Shown piece after piece: positions 42,881-53,499 of a stretch of 64,000 nucleotides of DNA. Where the stretch lies: positions 4,531,985 to 4,595,984 of the forward strand of contig JAKSZU010000011.1 in the NCBI GenBank assembly GCA_026018925.1. The letters are read 5' to 3'. Below the pieces are notes generated by a model. The model did no database searches. It was not told where the DNA came from and saw only the letters and a program-made list of their open reading frames with translations. Positions within the stretch are counted from its first letter, which is position 1. Every line of letters starts with the position of its first letter. The DNA comes from Tupaia tana (lineage: Eukaryota; Chordata; Mammalia; Scandentia; Tupaiidae). Made by a program: the position numbers and the translations under genes.

Positions 42881-43705
42881 ATGGGGAGACTGGGGCAGGG
42901 CTCTTCCCTAAGGCCCAGTGGGTTGGGAAGATACAGGTTGGAAGGCAGGAGCCTGAAACCTGTTCGTCAGCTCTGCCCTAACCTAACACAGTCACCTCGT
43001 TGTGGTTGGCCTCAGTGACAGCATTGACAGTCAAGGGAGAATACAGATGGCAAAGTCGGGACATATCAGAAATAAGTAACTGCCAGGTTTCATAAGGTGA
43101 TGGCATACATGGTGCCCATGTCCCCCTGGCCCCTCAGAACCTGGGATCCATCTCCTCACAGAGGGTTTGGGCTGGTGGACATCTTGCTTTCTAGTATGTC
43201 TTTCCTCAAGCAGCCCCGGGGGCCAGCAGAGGGGTGGGGAGCATTTGCGGCCTGGTGCTGGCTCCTTGCTAGGACTGGCCTCCATTGCCCAGTGGTCTTT
43301 AGGGGGCCGGGTGATGGGGAGGAAGGGGTGACAGGGGTTGCCTACCACTCTGCCACAGCAGCCCATCAGACCTCAGGTAGGTTCGGCCCCAGGACACCTG
43401 ACTGGCATCAGCTTTTTCTCTGACAAAACTTTGCCCCCTCACCCTCTCACTGGTGTTCCCCTAATTGTACCCTAAGAAACAACCTGTCCCCGTGGAGGAG
43501 GCTTGGCTAAATACAAGTATGCCTGTTCTGAGAGTCCAGACTCATGTCTAATTGGGAAGATGTGGCATCTGGGTTTGGGAGACTCTCCACTAGAGATGTG
43601 GCCATGGAGGCCCAGCCACACAGCGCAAGCTGTTAGCGAGCTGCTGCTCCACGGGCTGAGGCCACCCAGGAGGCCGAGCTCTGGTCCTTGCTGGACCTGA
43701 AAGTA

Positions 43706-43786
43706 AGGCACAGTGGCACACACCTGTGGTCCCAGCCACTCTCCAGGCTGAGACAATAGCATTAAGACATGGCGAGAACCTGTCTT
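43706..43786 (+). mobile_element. Short 7SL-derived SINE monomer
   Basis: ggcacacacctgtggtccca, gccactctccaggctgagac and gcgagaacctgtctt follow the Alu/B1-type 7SL monomer, with the middle part deleted. It abuts an antisense SINE-C. Confidence 0.7.
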
Positions 43787-43965
43787 TTGTTTGCTTATTT
43801 ATTTTTCTCGTGAGCAAGAGAGACAGAGAGAGAGGACCTCCAACAGAGCCTTGATGCCATGACCCACCCCCAGTGTCAGCCAGTCTCAGATCATGGGCAA
43901 CCATGTGCCCAGTGTACTCAGGAAGGTCTTTAGATGCCAGCCACAACCTTCTCATGTCCTACCAT
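43787..43965 (-). mobile_element. SINE-C, head missing
   Basis: ttatttatttttctcgtgag start, gagccttgatgccatgaccc body. It ends before the tRNA-like A box is reached. Confidence 0.8.
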
Positions 43966-44002
43966 GATACCATCATTTAGTCTCTGAGACTCCTCCATTT
44001 TT

Positions 44003-44441
44003 TTCTTTTCTAGTTTGCTATAGAGTAAGTGTGCTTACCAGAGACAGACAGAGAGAGAGGGAAAATAAGGACCATCCCACAGGGGGATGACCACTGCAAC
44101 CCCTTCTCCTCCATTCTCCTCTCAGGACTTTGGGCATGTATACACATATGCCCAGTGTGATTTTTTAAAAAAATAATTATTTTGTTTTCTTTTATTTATT
44201 CATTTATTTTAATTTAACCAGAGGGAGAGAGAGAGTGTGAGAAAACAAGCTGCCAGGTCTAGGAGTTGAACCGTGGTCAGCCATGAGGGAGTATCCAGTG
44301 CTTTAACCACCATGCCACCTGCTGCCGTCCCCCTCATCTCCACCAGTGTGATTTTCAGACTGGTGGGGCTGTGTCTGGAACTCGAATCACATAGCCATAT
44401 GGGATCCCACAGTCTTAACTTCCATGCCAACTGCTGGCCCC
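44003..44441 (-). mobile_element. SINE-A-old hosting SINE-B
   Basis: Left part to gcccagtgtgatttttt and right part from gtgtgattttcagactggtg. It ends caactgctggccccac. Confidence 0.88.
44168..44341 (-). mobile_element. SINE-B nested at the internal site of a SINE
   Basis: TSD cccagtgtgatttttt (44151) and accagtgtgattttca (44342). This is the same host position as at 30224 and 48127. Confidence 0.88.
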
Positions 44442-44449
44442 ACCTTTTC

Positions 44450-44673
44450 TTTCTTTATTGCCAGGGGGATCTTGTACTCTCCAGAGAGAGAGGGAGAAAG
44501 CACTTCCCAAATGCTGCAATCCCTTCCCCTTCATTTCTCCATCCCATCAGGACTTTGGGCATATACGCACACGCACCTGGAGTGTTTCTCAAGCCTCCAG
44601 AGCCTGGGATTCAAACCATGGGGTTGGCTGTGTGGGATCTATCCCCCTTAACCATTAGGCCATGGGGCTAGTC
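44450..44673 (-). mobile_element. Old tRNA-SINE (A-old related)
   Basis: tttctttattgccaggggga start. ggttggctgtgtgggatcta and ttaggccatggggctagtcc at the head. 44674-45470 shows no gene or repeat that I can name. Confidence 0.8.
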
Positions 44674-45470
44674 CTGAAACCCTGTCTTTAAAAACAATTG
44701 TGGAAATCAAGACTCAGGGAAGGAAAAGGTTTGCCAGACTTTGCGATCCTGCCATCTGGTGGACAGGTAAGAGGCGTATGTAGAGTCCCCTCAGCTGTGG
44801 CTGTTCTGGAGAGACTGGTGGGGTCTGTGGGTGGAGAGGGGAGAGCAAGCAGTTTGGGACACGTACCGTCAATACTCGACACCAAAGCAGAACCTGGGGC
44901 CGCACTCTCGGCCCTGGCACTCCTGGGGACTGAGCCAACAGAAGGTCGCACATGTTTTGGCACCTGCTAATAACTACGGTGACTTTCTAGGTGGTCAGCT
45001 CCAAACGCCAGGAGAACCTGGACTTCGGAAATGTCGAAATTTTGACTTCGTAGATTCACGAGTCACATATTCTTGCTAACCTATGAGGATGCATCGCAGT
45101 CGAGGTGGATGCTGAAGGTTTACTCTGGAGATGCGATTTCAGCTGGGAAACTCGTAGCTCTGAAACTGAAGAAGCTGTGCTGAGAATTCTGGATGTACTA
45201 AGGATGATTACTGAATCTCCCCACCGTTTCCATTTATTGGGAACTGTATTTCTGGAATTGGTGCAGTAAGGGAAATATTGTTATCAGAGACGGGGTAGCT
45301 GGGAAAGGGAGAAACGGAAGGAGCTCAGTCAGACTCCCGCAGAGATCAGCTCCTTTGGCTAATAATAGAGTAGTAGTAATAGCAGCTACCCACCGGTCAG
45401 GGGAGGTTAAGTTTTGCTATGACACTGTCCAAGATAAAGCTGATACTAGTCTAAGAGGAAAGGACAGTTT

Positions 45471-45917
45471 TTTTTTTTTTAAAGAATTATTTTTATTTTA
45501 TTTCATTTATTATTATTATTTAAATTTTCTTTTTTTTGGAGAGGTTTTTGCTATATGGCGCGTGCACTTGCCAGAAAGACAGAAAGACAGAGAGACAGAA
45601 AGCGAGAAATCACCCCCCAGGGGGGATGGCCACACCGCAATCCCTTCTCCTCCATTCTCCTCTCGGGATCTTGGGCACGCACGCACATGTGCCCAGCGTG
45701 AGTTTAAGCCACTGGGTCTGGGACTCAAACTGCGGTCGACTACATGGGAGTCTAGCGACATAGCCATTACGCTAACTGCTGGTCCCATTATTTTAAAATT
45801 TTGACAGGGAGAGAAAAAGAGGTAAAGTGAGAAAGCAAGTCACTAGGTACAGGATTCAAACTGCAGTAAGCCATATGGAAATCTAGCACCTTAACCACCA
45901 TGCCACCTGCCAGCCCC
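45471..45917 (-). mobile_element. SINE-B with SINE-A in its tail
   Basis: The SINE-B body is at 45803-45917 and its tail at 45471-45528. It ends ccatgccacctgccagcccc. Confidence 0.9.
45529..45786 (-). mobile_element. SINE-A nested in SINE-B tail, young copy
   Basis: TSD attatttaaatttt (45515-45528) and attattttaaaatttt (45787-45802). Near-consensus. Confidence 0.94.
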
Positions 45918-46036
45918 AAGGGCAAGTTTCATTCAGTAGCACTACTGCAATGGAGAAGAGGGTCTGACATGGCTGAATTCAGCCTCCCAAAACAAAAAGC
46001 TAGATTTTTAGAGGTGAGGGAAAGGCCCTGAAGGCA

Positions 46037-46527
46037 CTGGGCCAGTAGGTGGTGTGGTAGTTAAGGCAGCTGGATCCCATGTGGCTGACAGTACAGTTCA
46101 AGTTCCAGATCCAAAGGCTTGAAAAACACTCTTGGATGGGGATGAGTTGGACTCCCACCTGGCTGACCTACCGTGGTTCAGAGTCCCAGACCCAAGGGCT
46201 TGAAAAATCATGCCGGATACATGTACATGCATGCCTAAAATCCTGAGAGGAGAATGGAGGTGAAGGGATTGTGGCATGGGGGGTGATTTCTCTCACTTTT
46301 CCTTTCTCTGTCAAGTGTACACACCCTATGGCAAAAATCTAAAGAAAAAAAAAAAAAGAAAGAAAGAAAAGCAAAAAACACTCTGGGCATGTGTATGTGC
46401 CCAAAATGCTAAGAGGAGAATAGAGGAGGAAGAATTGTGGTGTGTCCATCTCCCACGGAGATCCTTTCTCATTTTCCCTTTTTCTCTCCCTCTCTGTCCC
46501 TGAGGAGAGCAGTGCTCCTTTAAAAAA
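46037..46527 (+). mobile_element. SINE-A-old hosting a second SINE
   Basis: The head is tgggccagtaggtggtgtgg. It is split at its internal ggcttgaaaaacactct site and resumes ctgggcatgtgtatgtgccc at 46385. Confidence 0.9.
46133..46373 (+). mobile_element. SINE nested at internal site, 5'-truncated
   Basis: TSD aaaaacactct at 46122-46132 and 46374-46384. It lacks the first part of the head. (AAAG)n tail. Confidence 0.9.
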
Positions 46528-46721
46528 AAATAAAAAGATACAGAGGTGTTCGGGAAGTTAGTTCCTGTGACTGAGCCACCTAAATACAGGCTTCTGTATC
46601 TTTTCAAGGAGGTCAATGGTGCAGGTTGGAGCAAGACGCCCACAGTTAGGCCTCGGCCTCCCACAGAGACTAGGAGAGGGAGCAAGAATTCTCCCCCGAA
46701 TGCTTGTATTTTTGTGTAATA

Positions 46722-46801
46722 CTGGGTTAGAGAGAAAGTCATGACACATTTTTGCATAGAAGAGCATGAAAAAATACATCATGACTTTTCTGATGACCCA
46801 G
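46722..46801. mobile_element. 80-bp mariner-like MITE (second copy)
   Basis: It runs ctgggttagagagaaagtca to tgacttttctgatgacccag and is flanked by TA (46720-46721, 46802-46803). Same length and internal tttttgcatagaa as the copy at 26287. Confidence 0.85.
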
Positions 46802-46989
46802 TAGTTTCAGTTGTTCTTAAAGGGGCAGAGAAAGGCTTCATAATTGCTTTCTAAAGTAACTGCTCTAAGGAGGGATCCAAGGGCTTATCTGCCTATCACT
46901 AGGTTTTTGCTGGAATAAACAGAAAATTGTCCTGGTAGCCTTGAGCTTTCTCAGACAGGCCCTTTAAAAAAAAATAATGGGGGTGGGGG

Positions 46990-47263
46990 GTGACCAGCAG
47001 TTTGTGTAATGGCTGTGTTGCTGGACTCCCATGTAGTTGACCGTGGTTCAAGTCCCAGACCCAGTGGCTTAAACTCATGCTGTGTGTGTGTGCGTGCGTG
47101 CGTGCCCAAGATCCAGAGAAAAGAATGGAGGAGAAGGAATTGCAGCATGGCCATCCTCCTTGGGGGGTAATTTCTCGCTTTCTGTCTTTCGGTCTCCCTC
47201 TCTGTCTTTCTGGTGAGTACATGCGCCCTATAGCAAAAACCTCTCAAAAAAAAAAAAAAAAAT
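46990..47263 (+). mobile_element. SINE-A
   Basis: The head is gtgaccagcagtttgtgtaa. Poly-A of 17 at the end, directly followed by SINE-B. Confidence 0.93.
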
Positions 47264-47457
47264 GAGGACTAGCAGGTGGCATAGTGGTTAAGGAGCTGGA
47301 CATTCCCACATGGCTGACCATGGTTCAAGTCCTGGACCCAGTGGCTTGCTTTCCCTCTTTTTCTCTCTCTTTTTCTCTCTCTCTCTGTGTCTCACTCTGG
47401 TCAAATTAAAGTAAATGAACGAATAAATAAAATTTTAAAAATAATTAAAAAAAATAT
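47264..47457 (+). mobile_element. SINE-B
   Basis: gaggactagcaggtggcata head and ctctggtcaaattaaagtaa end. A short (TA)n(CG)n(CA)n patch follows (47455-47485). Confidence 0.9.
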
Positions 47458-47493
47458 ATATACATGCGCGCGCACACACACACATATAGGATA

Positions 47494-47535
47494 TGTGTTG
47501 TCAGGAAAGTCATAACGCATTTTTACATAGAAAAT
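47494..47535. mobile_element. Half of an 80-bp mariner-like MITE (third copy)
   Basis: tgtgttgtcaggaaagtcat and aacgcatttttacatagaa match the 5' half of the other two MITEs, then stop. A TA precedes it. The other half is missing at the junction with SINE sequence. Confidence 0.7.
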
Positions 47536-47544
47536 AGACTGTGG

Positions 47545-47807
47545 GGGACCAGCAGTTAGCATAATGGCTGTGTTGCTGGACTCCCATGTAGTCGACCACG
47601 GTTCAAGTCCCTGACCCAGTAGCTTGAACTCACACCGGGCGCAAGTGCATGTGTGCCCAAGATCCTGAGAGGAGAATGGAGGAGAAGGGATTGCGGCATG
47701 GCCATCCCCCCTGGGGGGTGATTTCTCGCTTTCTGTCTCTCTGTCTTTCTGGTGAGCACACGCGCCCTATAGCAAAAACCTCTCAAAAAAAAAAAAAAAA
47801 AAAAAAA
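47545..47807 (+). mobile_element. SINE-A, young copy
   Basis: TSD agactgtgg at 47536-47544 and 47808-47816. 28-nt poly-A. Confidence 0.95.
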
Positions 47808-47816
47808 AGACTGTGG

Positions 47817-47930
47817 CTGACTATGTGGAAGTCCAGCACTTTAACCACCACACCACCTGCTGGCTCTTGTTGTGATTTTCAAGTCACTGGGTTAAGGACT
47901 TGAACCACAGTCGGCCATGTGAAAATTCAG

Positions 47931-47965
<35 letters not shown>

Positions 47966-48548
47966 GAGATTTTTGCTGTAGGGAACATGTGCTTGCCAGA
48001 AAAACAGAAAGTAACAGAGAGACAGAAAGCAAGAAATCATTCCCCGGAGGTGGGGAGGGAGGGCCACACCGCAATCTCTTGTCCTCCATTCTGTTCTCGG
48101 AATTTTGGACATGTACACACACGTGCCTAATGTGAGTTCTTTTTTTTTAATTAATTTTTTTTTGAGAGGTTTTTTTTTGTTATAGGGCACATGCGCTCGC
48201 CAGACAGAGAGAGACAGAGAGACAGAAAGCGAGAAATCACCCCAGGGGGGATGGCCACGCCACAATCCCTTCTCCTCCACTCTCCTCTCGGGATCTTGGA
48301 CACACAAGCACATGCGCCCGGCATGAGCTTTAAGCCACCGGGTCCAGGACGTGAACCTCGGTCGACTACATGGGAGTCCAGCGACATAGCCATTACGCTA
48401 ACTGCTGGTCCCCCAAATGTGAGTTTTAAGCTGCCAGGTTTGGGATTCAAACTGTGGCTGACTCTGTGAGAGTCCAGAGATTTAACCATTATGTCATCTA
48501 GTGGATCTGAGAATCCAGCACTTTAACCAACATATCACCTACTGGCCC
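47817..48548 (-). mobile_element. SINE-B/A-old remnants with a nested SINE pair
   Basis: Host pieces at 47817-47936 and 48505-48548, joined at gaaaattcagtac and gagaatccagcac. Between them an A-old copy (47937-48504) is itself split by a SINE-A. Confidence 0.75.
48140..48411 (-). mobile_element. SINE-A nested at internal site of A-old SINE
   Basis: Split site aatgtgagttctt (48130) and aaatgtgagtttta (48414), the same host position as at 30224. Near-consensus body. Confidence 0.92.
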
Positions 48549-48634
48549 GAGGTCTTTTCTTTCTTTTTTTCTTTGCCAAAGGACACGTATGCTCACTTTC
48601 CCTCCTCTCTCAATAACTAACTAAATAAATGAAT

Positions 48635-48800
48635 GGGGGCTGGCAGGTGGCGTTGTGGTTAAAGACGCTGGACTCCCACATGGCTGACTGCGGTCTGAAT
48701 CTCAGACCTGGTAGCTTGTTTTCTCACTTTCTCTGTCTTTCTCTGGTCAAATTTAAAAAATAAAAATAAAGTTCTATAAAAATAATTCAAAATAAATAAA
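48635..48800 (+). mobile_element. SINE-B
   Basis: ggggctggcaggtggcgttg head. Tail (aaataaat)n. Confidence 0.92.
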
Positions 48801-48920
48801 TAAATGTGAAAGGTACAGATAAGCCACAATGAGGCCACGCTGGAGATCTACTAACATCTTTGCTCTGATTCATGTTCTACCTGGGTCTGAATAGACTGCT
48901 TTGCTCATGACCAATTTCCT

Positions 48921-49179
48921 TTTTTTCTTTTTTTAGAGAGATTTTTTTGCTATAGGGTACGTGCACTTGCTGGAGAGACAGAAAGAGACAGAAAGTGAGA
49001 AATCACCCCCAAGGGGCATGCCCACGCCACAATCTCTTCTCCTCCATTCTCCTCTCAGGATTTTGGGCATGCATGCACACATGCCCTGTGTGCGTTTTAA
49101 GCTGCCGGTTCTGAGACTCTAACCCTGATCGACTACGTGGGAGTCCAATAACGTAACCATTACGCCATCTGCTGGTCCC
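48921..49179 (-). mobile_element. SINE-A
   Basis: TSD catgaccaatttcct (48906-48920) and catgaccaactttct (49180-49194). 49195-49487 shows no feature. Confidence 0.94.
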
Positions 49180-49503
49180 CATGACCAACTTTCTTGCATC
49201 AATTTGCTATGGGGCCTCGTTAGCCTTTCCCTACTTCAGCATCTCTGTAGGATGTGTAGAGTACGCTGCAGTTTCCGAAGTTCATCTCTAAGAGAGGAAA
49301 CCCTCCAAGCAGGTGTGCCAAACACTGCCTGGGAACACAGTGCAGGGCAGGAACTCTAGGGAATTTCACATGTTCAATATCATTTCAGAGTTTCCTTCTG
49401 CCACAGTGTGCTTTGCACACTGGTATATAACTATTCCTTCTAAAGTATCAATCTCACCAAGTCTTTACGTGAACTCGACTTTTTTTTAGAAAAAGGAGTC
49501 ATT

Positions 49504-49756
49504 GGGACCAGCAGTTGGCATAATGACTATGTCGCTGGACTCCCACGTAGTTGACCGTGGTTTGAGCCCCGGGCCCAGTGGCTTAAACTCACGCCAGGCA
49601 CGTATGCGTGCGTGCCCAAGATCCCGAGAGGAGAATGGAGAAGGGATTGTGGTGTGACCATCCCCCCGGGGAGTGATTTCTCGCTTTCTGTCTCTCTCTG
49701 TCTTTCTGGTGAGCACATGCGCCCTATAGCAAAAACGTCTCAAAAAAGAAAAAGAA
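49504..49756 (+). mobile_element. SINE-A at L1 edge
   Basis: A perfect 16-bp TSD, agaaaaaggagtcatt, at 49488-49503 and 49757-49772. Confidence 0.96.
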
Positions 49757-50411
49757 AGAAAAAGGAGTCATTTAAATATGTTGCATAAAGAAGCATTTAT
49801 AGTACTTGAATGGACATCTCTCCAAAGATGTACAACAGCCCACAAACACATAAAATTATGCTTGCCATCATTAGTCATCGTGAAAATGCAAATTAAAACC
49901 ACAATGAGAAACTACTTCACACTCATGAGAATCCCTCTAATATTTTTTTTTTAAAGAAGCACAAAATAGCAAGTGCTGAAAAGAATGTAGAGAAATTGGA
50001 ACTCTCATCCATTGCTGGTGAGAACGTAGAATGGTCCAGCAGCTGTGGGAAGCAGTTTGGCAGATCCTCCGTGAGTAAAGCACCATATGTCCCAGCAATT
50101 GCACTCCTAGGTATATCCCCAAAAGAATTGAAGACAGGTATCCAAGCAAATATGTGAATGCACAATTTTAAAACAATACTATTCACAATAGCCAAAAGGC
50201 AAAAACAACGCAAATGCTCGTTAACCCATGTACGGGTAAGCAGAATGCGATGTATCCATACAACTGCTGATATCATTCAGCAATAAAAAGCGGTGAAGTG
50301 CTGACACATGCCACAAGACTATAAACTTCAAAAATACGTTCAGTTCAGTGGGAAGGGGAACAGGTGGCTGGGTGGTTAAGGTGCTGGACTCCCACATGGC
50401 TGACCGAGGCA

Positions 50412-51104
50412 GTGTAGGGATTGGCTGAATCTGAGCTGAACAATGGTGACCTCTAAAGAACAGCAGAGCAGACTCTCTCGCTTGGGCGGATGCTACACAG
50501 CTGATGAGGTTAAAGGAAGCTGTTTTAGCTTGGAACCAGCAGTTGGCATAATGGCTATGTTGCTGGACTCCCATGTAGTCTGCTGCGGTTTGAGTCCCAG
50601 ACCCGGTGGCTTAAACTCACTCTGGGCACATCTGCATTCATGCCCAAGATCCCAACAAGAGAATGGAGAAGGGATTGCGGCAGGTCATCCCCCCTGGGGG
50701 GGGGGGGGGTGGTGGTTTCTTGCTTTCTGTCTCTCTGTCTCTCTTTCTGGTGAGCACATGTACCCTGTAGCAAAAACCTCCCTGTCCCCCACCCCCAAAA
50801 AGGAAACTGTTTTAGCCAGAGAAGGCCAGGTGGGGCTTATCGAGACCAAGGGGCAGGATGATCCACAGCTTCAGCTGATAATAGAAGACACCTGGCTTTA
50901 CCTTCCGCTTCTCCCTTCCCCCATTGCCCTATAAAAGAATAAGCCTGGGAACGGCTCAGGGCCCTGGCGTTCTCCACCAGAGATATCTGGCCTGCTCGAT
51001 CCCTGCATTTCTCTACTTGTGTGTCTGTGTGATTGTTCTTTCCAAAATCCACCGTCACCCCTACTCTTGGGGTGAATCCCCTTCCCCCTTTTTGCTTAGC
51101 AGGT
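50412..51104 (+). mobile_element. Solo ERV LTR with SINE-A inside
   Basis: It starts tgtagggattggctg and ends near gcttagca. It shares aacaatggtgacct, ttcagctgataatagaagac, ccctataaaagaataagcct (TATA region) and gtgtgtctgtgtgattgtt with the LTRs at 28 and 37 kb. The exact ends are uncertain. Confidence 0.7.
50530..50798 (+). mobile_element. SINE-A inside LTR
   Basis: An 18-bp TSD with one mismatch: aaaggaagctgttttagc (50512-50529) and aaaggaaactgttttagc (50799-50816). It contains a G13 run at about 50697-50709. Confidence 0.95.
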
Positions 51105-51926
51105 CTCAGCATGGTTCAAGTTCCAGGCCCTGAGCCCTGAAAATCACAACAGGTGTGTGTGCTTGCACTTGTGTACCCACAATCCCAAGAGGAAGATGGA
51201 GAAGAAGGGACTGTAGTGTGGCCACCCTCCTGGTGAGGTGATTTCTCACTTTCCCTCTCTCTTGTCTCTCTCTATCCAGCAAGTGCACATACCCTATGGC
51301 AAAAACAAAAACAAAAAAACCCTAAAACAATAATGAAAACCAGTGAAAAACCAGTCACAAAATGCCACATAGTATATCATTTTATTTATATGAAATATCC
51401 AGAATAGGTCAATCCACAAAGACAGAAAACAGACTGGTGGCTGCCTGGACTAGTGGAGGGGGAAGAAGCACTACCTGGAGTACAGGAGGATTCTTTATGG
51501 ACTAGTGAAAAGGCTGTGGGACTAGACAGTGGAGATGGTTGCTCAACATCGTGAGTGTACTAGAAACCACCATGGTACCCTTAAAACAGTTAAATAGTGA
51601 ATTTTGTGTTGTTGGTATGTTACACGAATACAAAGAAACAGTCATTGCAGGTTTTTGGGAGCAGTGTCACCTGATAAATGAGCATCCCAGTGTGACTGAA
51701 ACTGGGCCATTTTTTCCCACTCTGTTTGAATGATTTTTGAATACAGTTTTGATTATATTTCAAACATACTAGAACCTACAGAAAATAAGACACCCACATA
51801 TCTGTCACATTGATGTAGCAAGGTTAAGTTTGTCATATTTGCTTCTAATTTCTCCATTAAAAAATCAAACATTATAAATACAAGATTAATCTGACACATA
51901 CACACACAGATATTTATAGAAGCATT

Positions 51927-52204
51927 ATTATTTTCGATTGCCACGGGGTGCATGCACTAGCCAGAAAGAGAGAGAAAGAGAGAGAGAGGATGCACACACC
52001 CCACCCCCCGCCCAAGGAGGCATGATCATATTGCAATCTTTTTTCTTCCAGTTCTCCAGCCCTGCAGGATTTAGGGCACACACATACACATGACCATAGT
52101 GTTTTTCAAGCCTTCATGGCTGGGATTCAAAATCTGGTCTGCCATCTGGAATCTGACTACCTATGCAAAGTGCTTAGCTACTATGCTACAAGGTTAGCCT
52201 GCAA
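51927..52204 (-). mobile_element. Old tRNA-SINE (A-old related)
   Basis: ttttcgattgccacggggtg start. ggtctgccatctggaatctg and gctacaaggttagcctgc at the head. Flanked by gcattatt and acattattt. Confidence 0.8.
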
Positions 52205-52238
52205 ACATTATTTACCATAGCAAAGGAGTGGAGACAAC

Positions 52239-52489
52239 TTATTTTTTTTTGGACAGTTTTTTGTTATAAGGCGTGTGCACTCGCCAGAAAGACAGAGAGA
52301 GACAGGGAGACAGAAAGCGAGAAATCACCCCCCAGGGGGGATGGTCACGCCACAATCTCTTCTCCTCCATTCTCCTCTCATGCACGCATCACGCCCCCTG
52401 CGTGAGTTTAAGCCACCGGGTCCAGGACTTGAACTGCAGTCAACTACATGGGAGTCGAGCGACATGGCCATTATGCCAACTGCTTGTCC
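52239..52489 (-). mobile_element. SINE-A
   Basis: tttttttttggacagttttt start and gccaactgcttgtcc end. Flanks agacaactt and agacaattt. The body lacks about 15 bp around the gatcttgggcacg block. Confidence 0.9.
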
Positions 52490-52689
52490 AAGAATGAAGA
52501 CAATTTGTCGGTAAGAGACTGGTTAAATAAACTCCAGAAGTCTGTATTTCAGGCTGTTAATATAGCTCTCCTCAGAAGGTGGTGCTGGTGACAGCAGTGC
52601 TGCCAAGGGGCGAGGAGCATTCAGGGGGAGATAACGGTGGTTTTTGTATGTCTGTTGGTCTTTACAATGGTCAATGATCACTTTTTCTG

Positions 52690-53400
52690 TTTTCTAGAGC
52701 TGTTAGTCCCACAAACCGGGTGAGTTTTGAAAACAGAAATTTAATCTTACAGTTTTGGAGGCTAGAAATCTTAAATCAAGACAGCAACAGGAAGGGGCAA
52801 ATGCTGCAGCAGTAGAATGCCACACTCTGCAAGGCTGCAGCACATGGGAAGGTTCCAGGTTCACGTCCAGAGACCTCCCCGAGCATGCTGGGCATGCAAG
52901 TATGTATGATCTGGAACTGACTGAGGCTGGGGTGGATTGCATTATCTAGACCCTGTTGAGGAATGCTTGCCCTGTCTCTGTCTCTTATCTCTCTTGCTCA
53001 TGGAAAAAATAAGTTAAAAAGTAAAAACAAAAAGACGCCAGCAGGGTTGGTTCTTCTGGAGGCTCCGAGGGACAGTCTGTTCCACGCTCTTCTCTCCGCC
53101 CCTGGTGGCTGCTGGCAACCCTCGGTGCGCTCTGCTTGTGGCTGTGCCACTCTGCCTCCATCATGGCAGTCTCCTTGTGCGTCTGTATTCACACGCTGTG
53201 TCACCTCCGTGTGCCTACGTTCCCATCTTCTAAGGACACAGCCCTTGGCTTAGGTCTCACTCTAATCCAGTAAGACTTCTTAACTAAATTACATCTGCCA
53301 AGACCCTATGTCCAAATAAGATCTCATTCACAGATACGAGGATTAAGATGGCAACGTATCTTTTTTTGGAGACACAGTTCAACCTGTAAAGATCATGTAC
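52690..53400 (-). mobile_element. MLT1-type MaLR LTR (antisense), split by SINE-C
   Basis: gaaaacagaaatttaatctt, cttacagttttggaggctag, gccagcagggttggttcttc, ctaaggacacagcccttggc and gaccctatgtccaaataaga appear in MLT1/MST antisense order. Confidence 0.75.
52790..53030 (+). mobile_element. SINE-C in MaLR LTR
   Basis: gcagcagtagaatgccacac, tgagcatgctgggcatgcaa-type middle, tctagaccctgttgaggaat and an A-rich end. aagac-type flanks. Confidence 0.85.
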
Positions 53401-53442
53401 TATCAAAATGGTAAAAATACTTCCACTGATTACATGGTAAAT

Positions 53443-53470
53443 ACACACACACACACACACACACACACAT
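53443..53470. repeat. (CA)n microsatellite
   Basis: About 14 units. Confidence 0.93.
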
Positions 53471-53499
53471 GAAAATAGAGATAAAAGGAAACATAAGCA

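Larger units (their letters stand above)
50351..51312 (+). mobile_element. SINE-A-old split by an ERV LTR
   Basis: Head at 50351-50411 (acaggtggctgggtggttaa). It resumes near 51105 with agcatggttcaagttccagg and ends taccctatggcaaaaac at about 51305. It lies inside the L1. Confidence 0.85.
49773..51735 (+). mobile_element. Old L1 (ORF2 end and 3' UTR), split by a SINE and an LTR
   Basis: 49773-50350: ccaaagatgtacaacagccc, caaattaaaaccacaatgag, gttggcagatcctccgtgag-type text and cagcaataaaaagcggtgaa are the ORF2 3' region. It resumes at 51313 with accagtcacaaaatgccaca, tggtggctgcctggactagt and ggtacccttaaaacagttaa, the L1ME-type 3' UTR. No intact frame. Confidence 0.85.
51740..52560 (+). mobile_element. 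Old L1M ORF2 fragment, split by two SINEs
   Basis: agatatttatagaagcatta, ttaccatagcaaaggagtgg and taagagactggttaaataaa are L1 text, once the SINEs at 51927-52204 and 52239-52489 are removed. Confidence 0.6.

Noticed and set aside
44698..44970. Frames on both strands near 44.7-45.0 kb as a possible exon
   Set aside because: I see no matching splice sites in a consistent frame, no known domain and no CpG island.
45536..45763. Many 60-140 residue frames with the recurring peptide ...PQSLLLHSPLGILGTHAHAPGVSLSHRVW... or its other-frame partner ...CPRSREENGGEGIAAWPSP...
   Set aside because: They are translations of SINE-A copies on either strand. They recur at dozens of places and start or stop at random relative to the SINE. 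Not genes.
46547..46720. ggtgttcgggaagttagttc as the end of a larger transposon joined to the MITE at 46722
   Set aside because: No inverted partner was found, so I left it unannotated.
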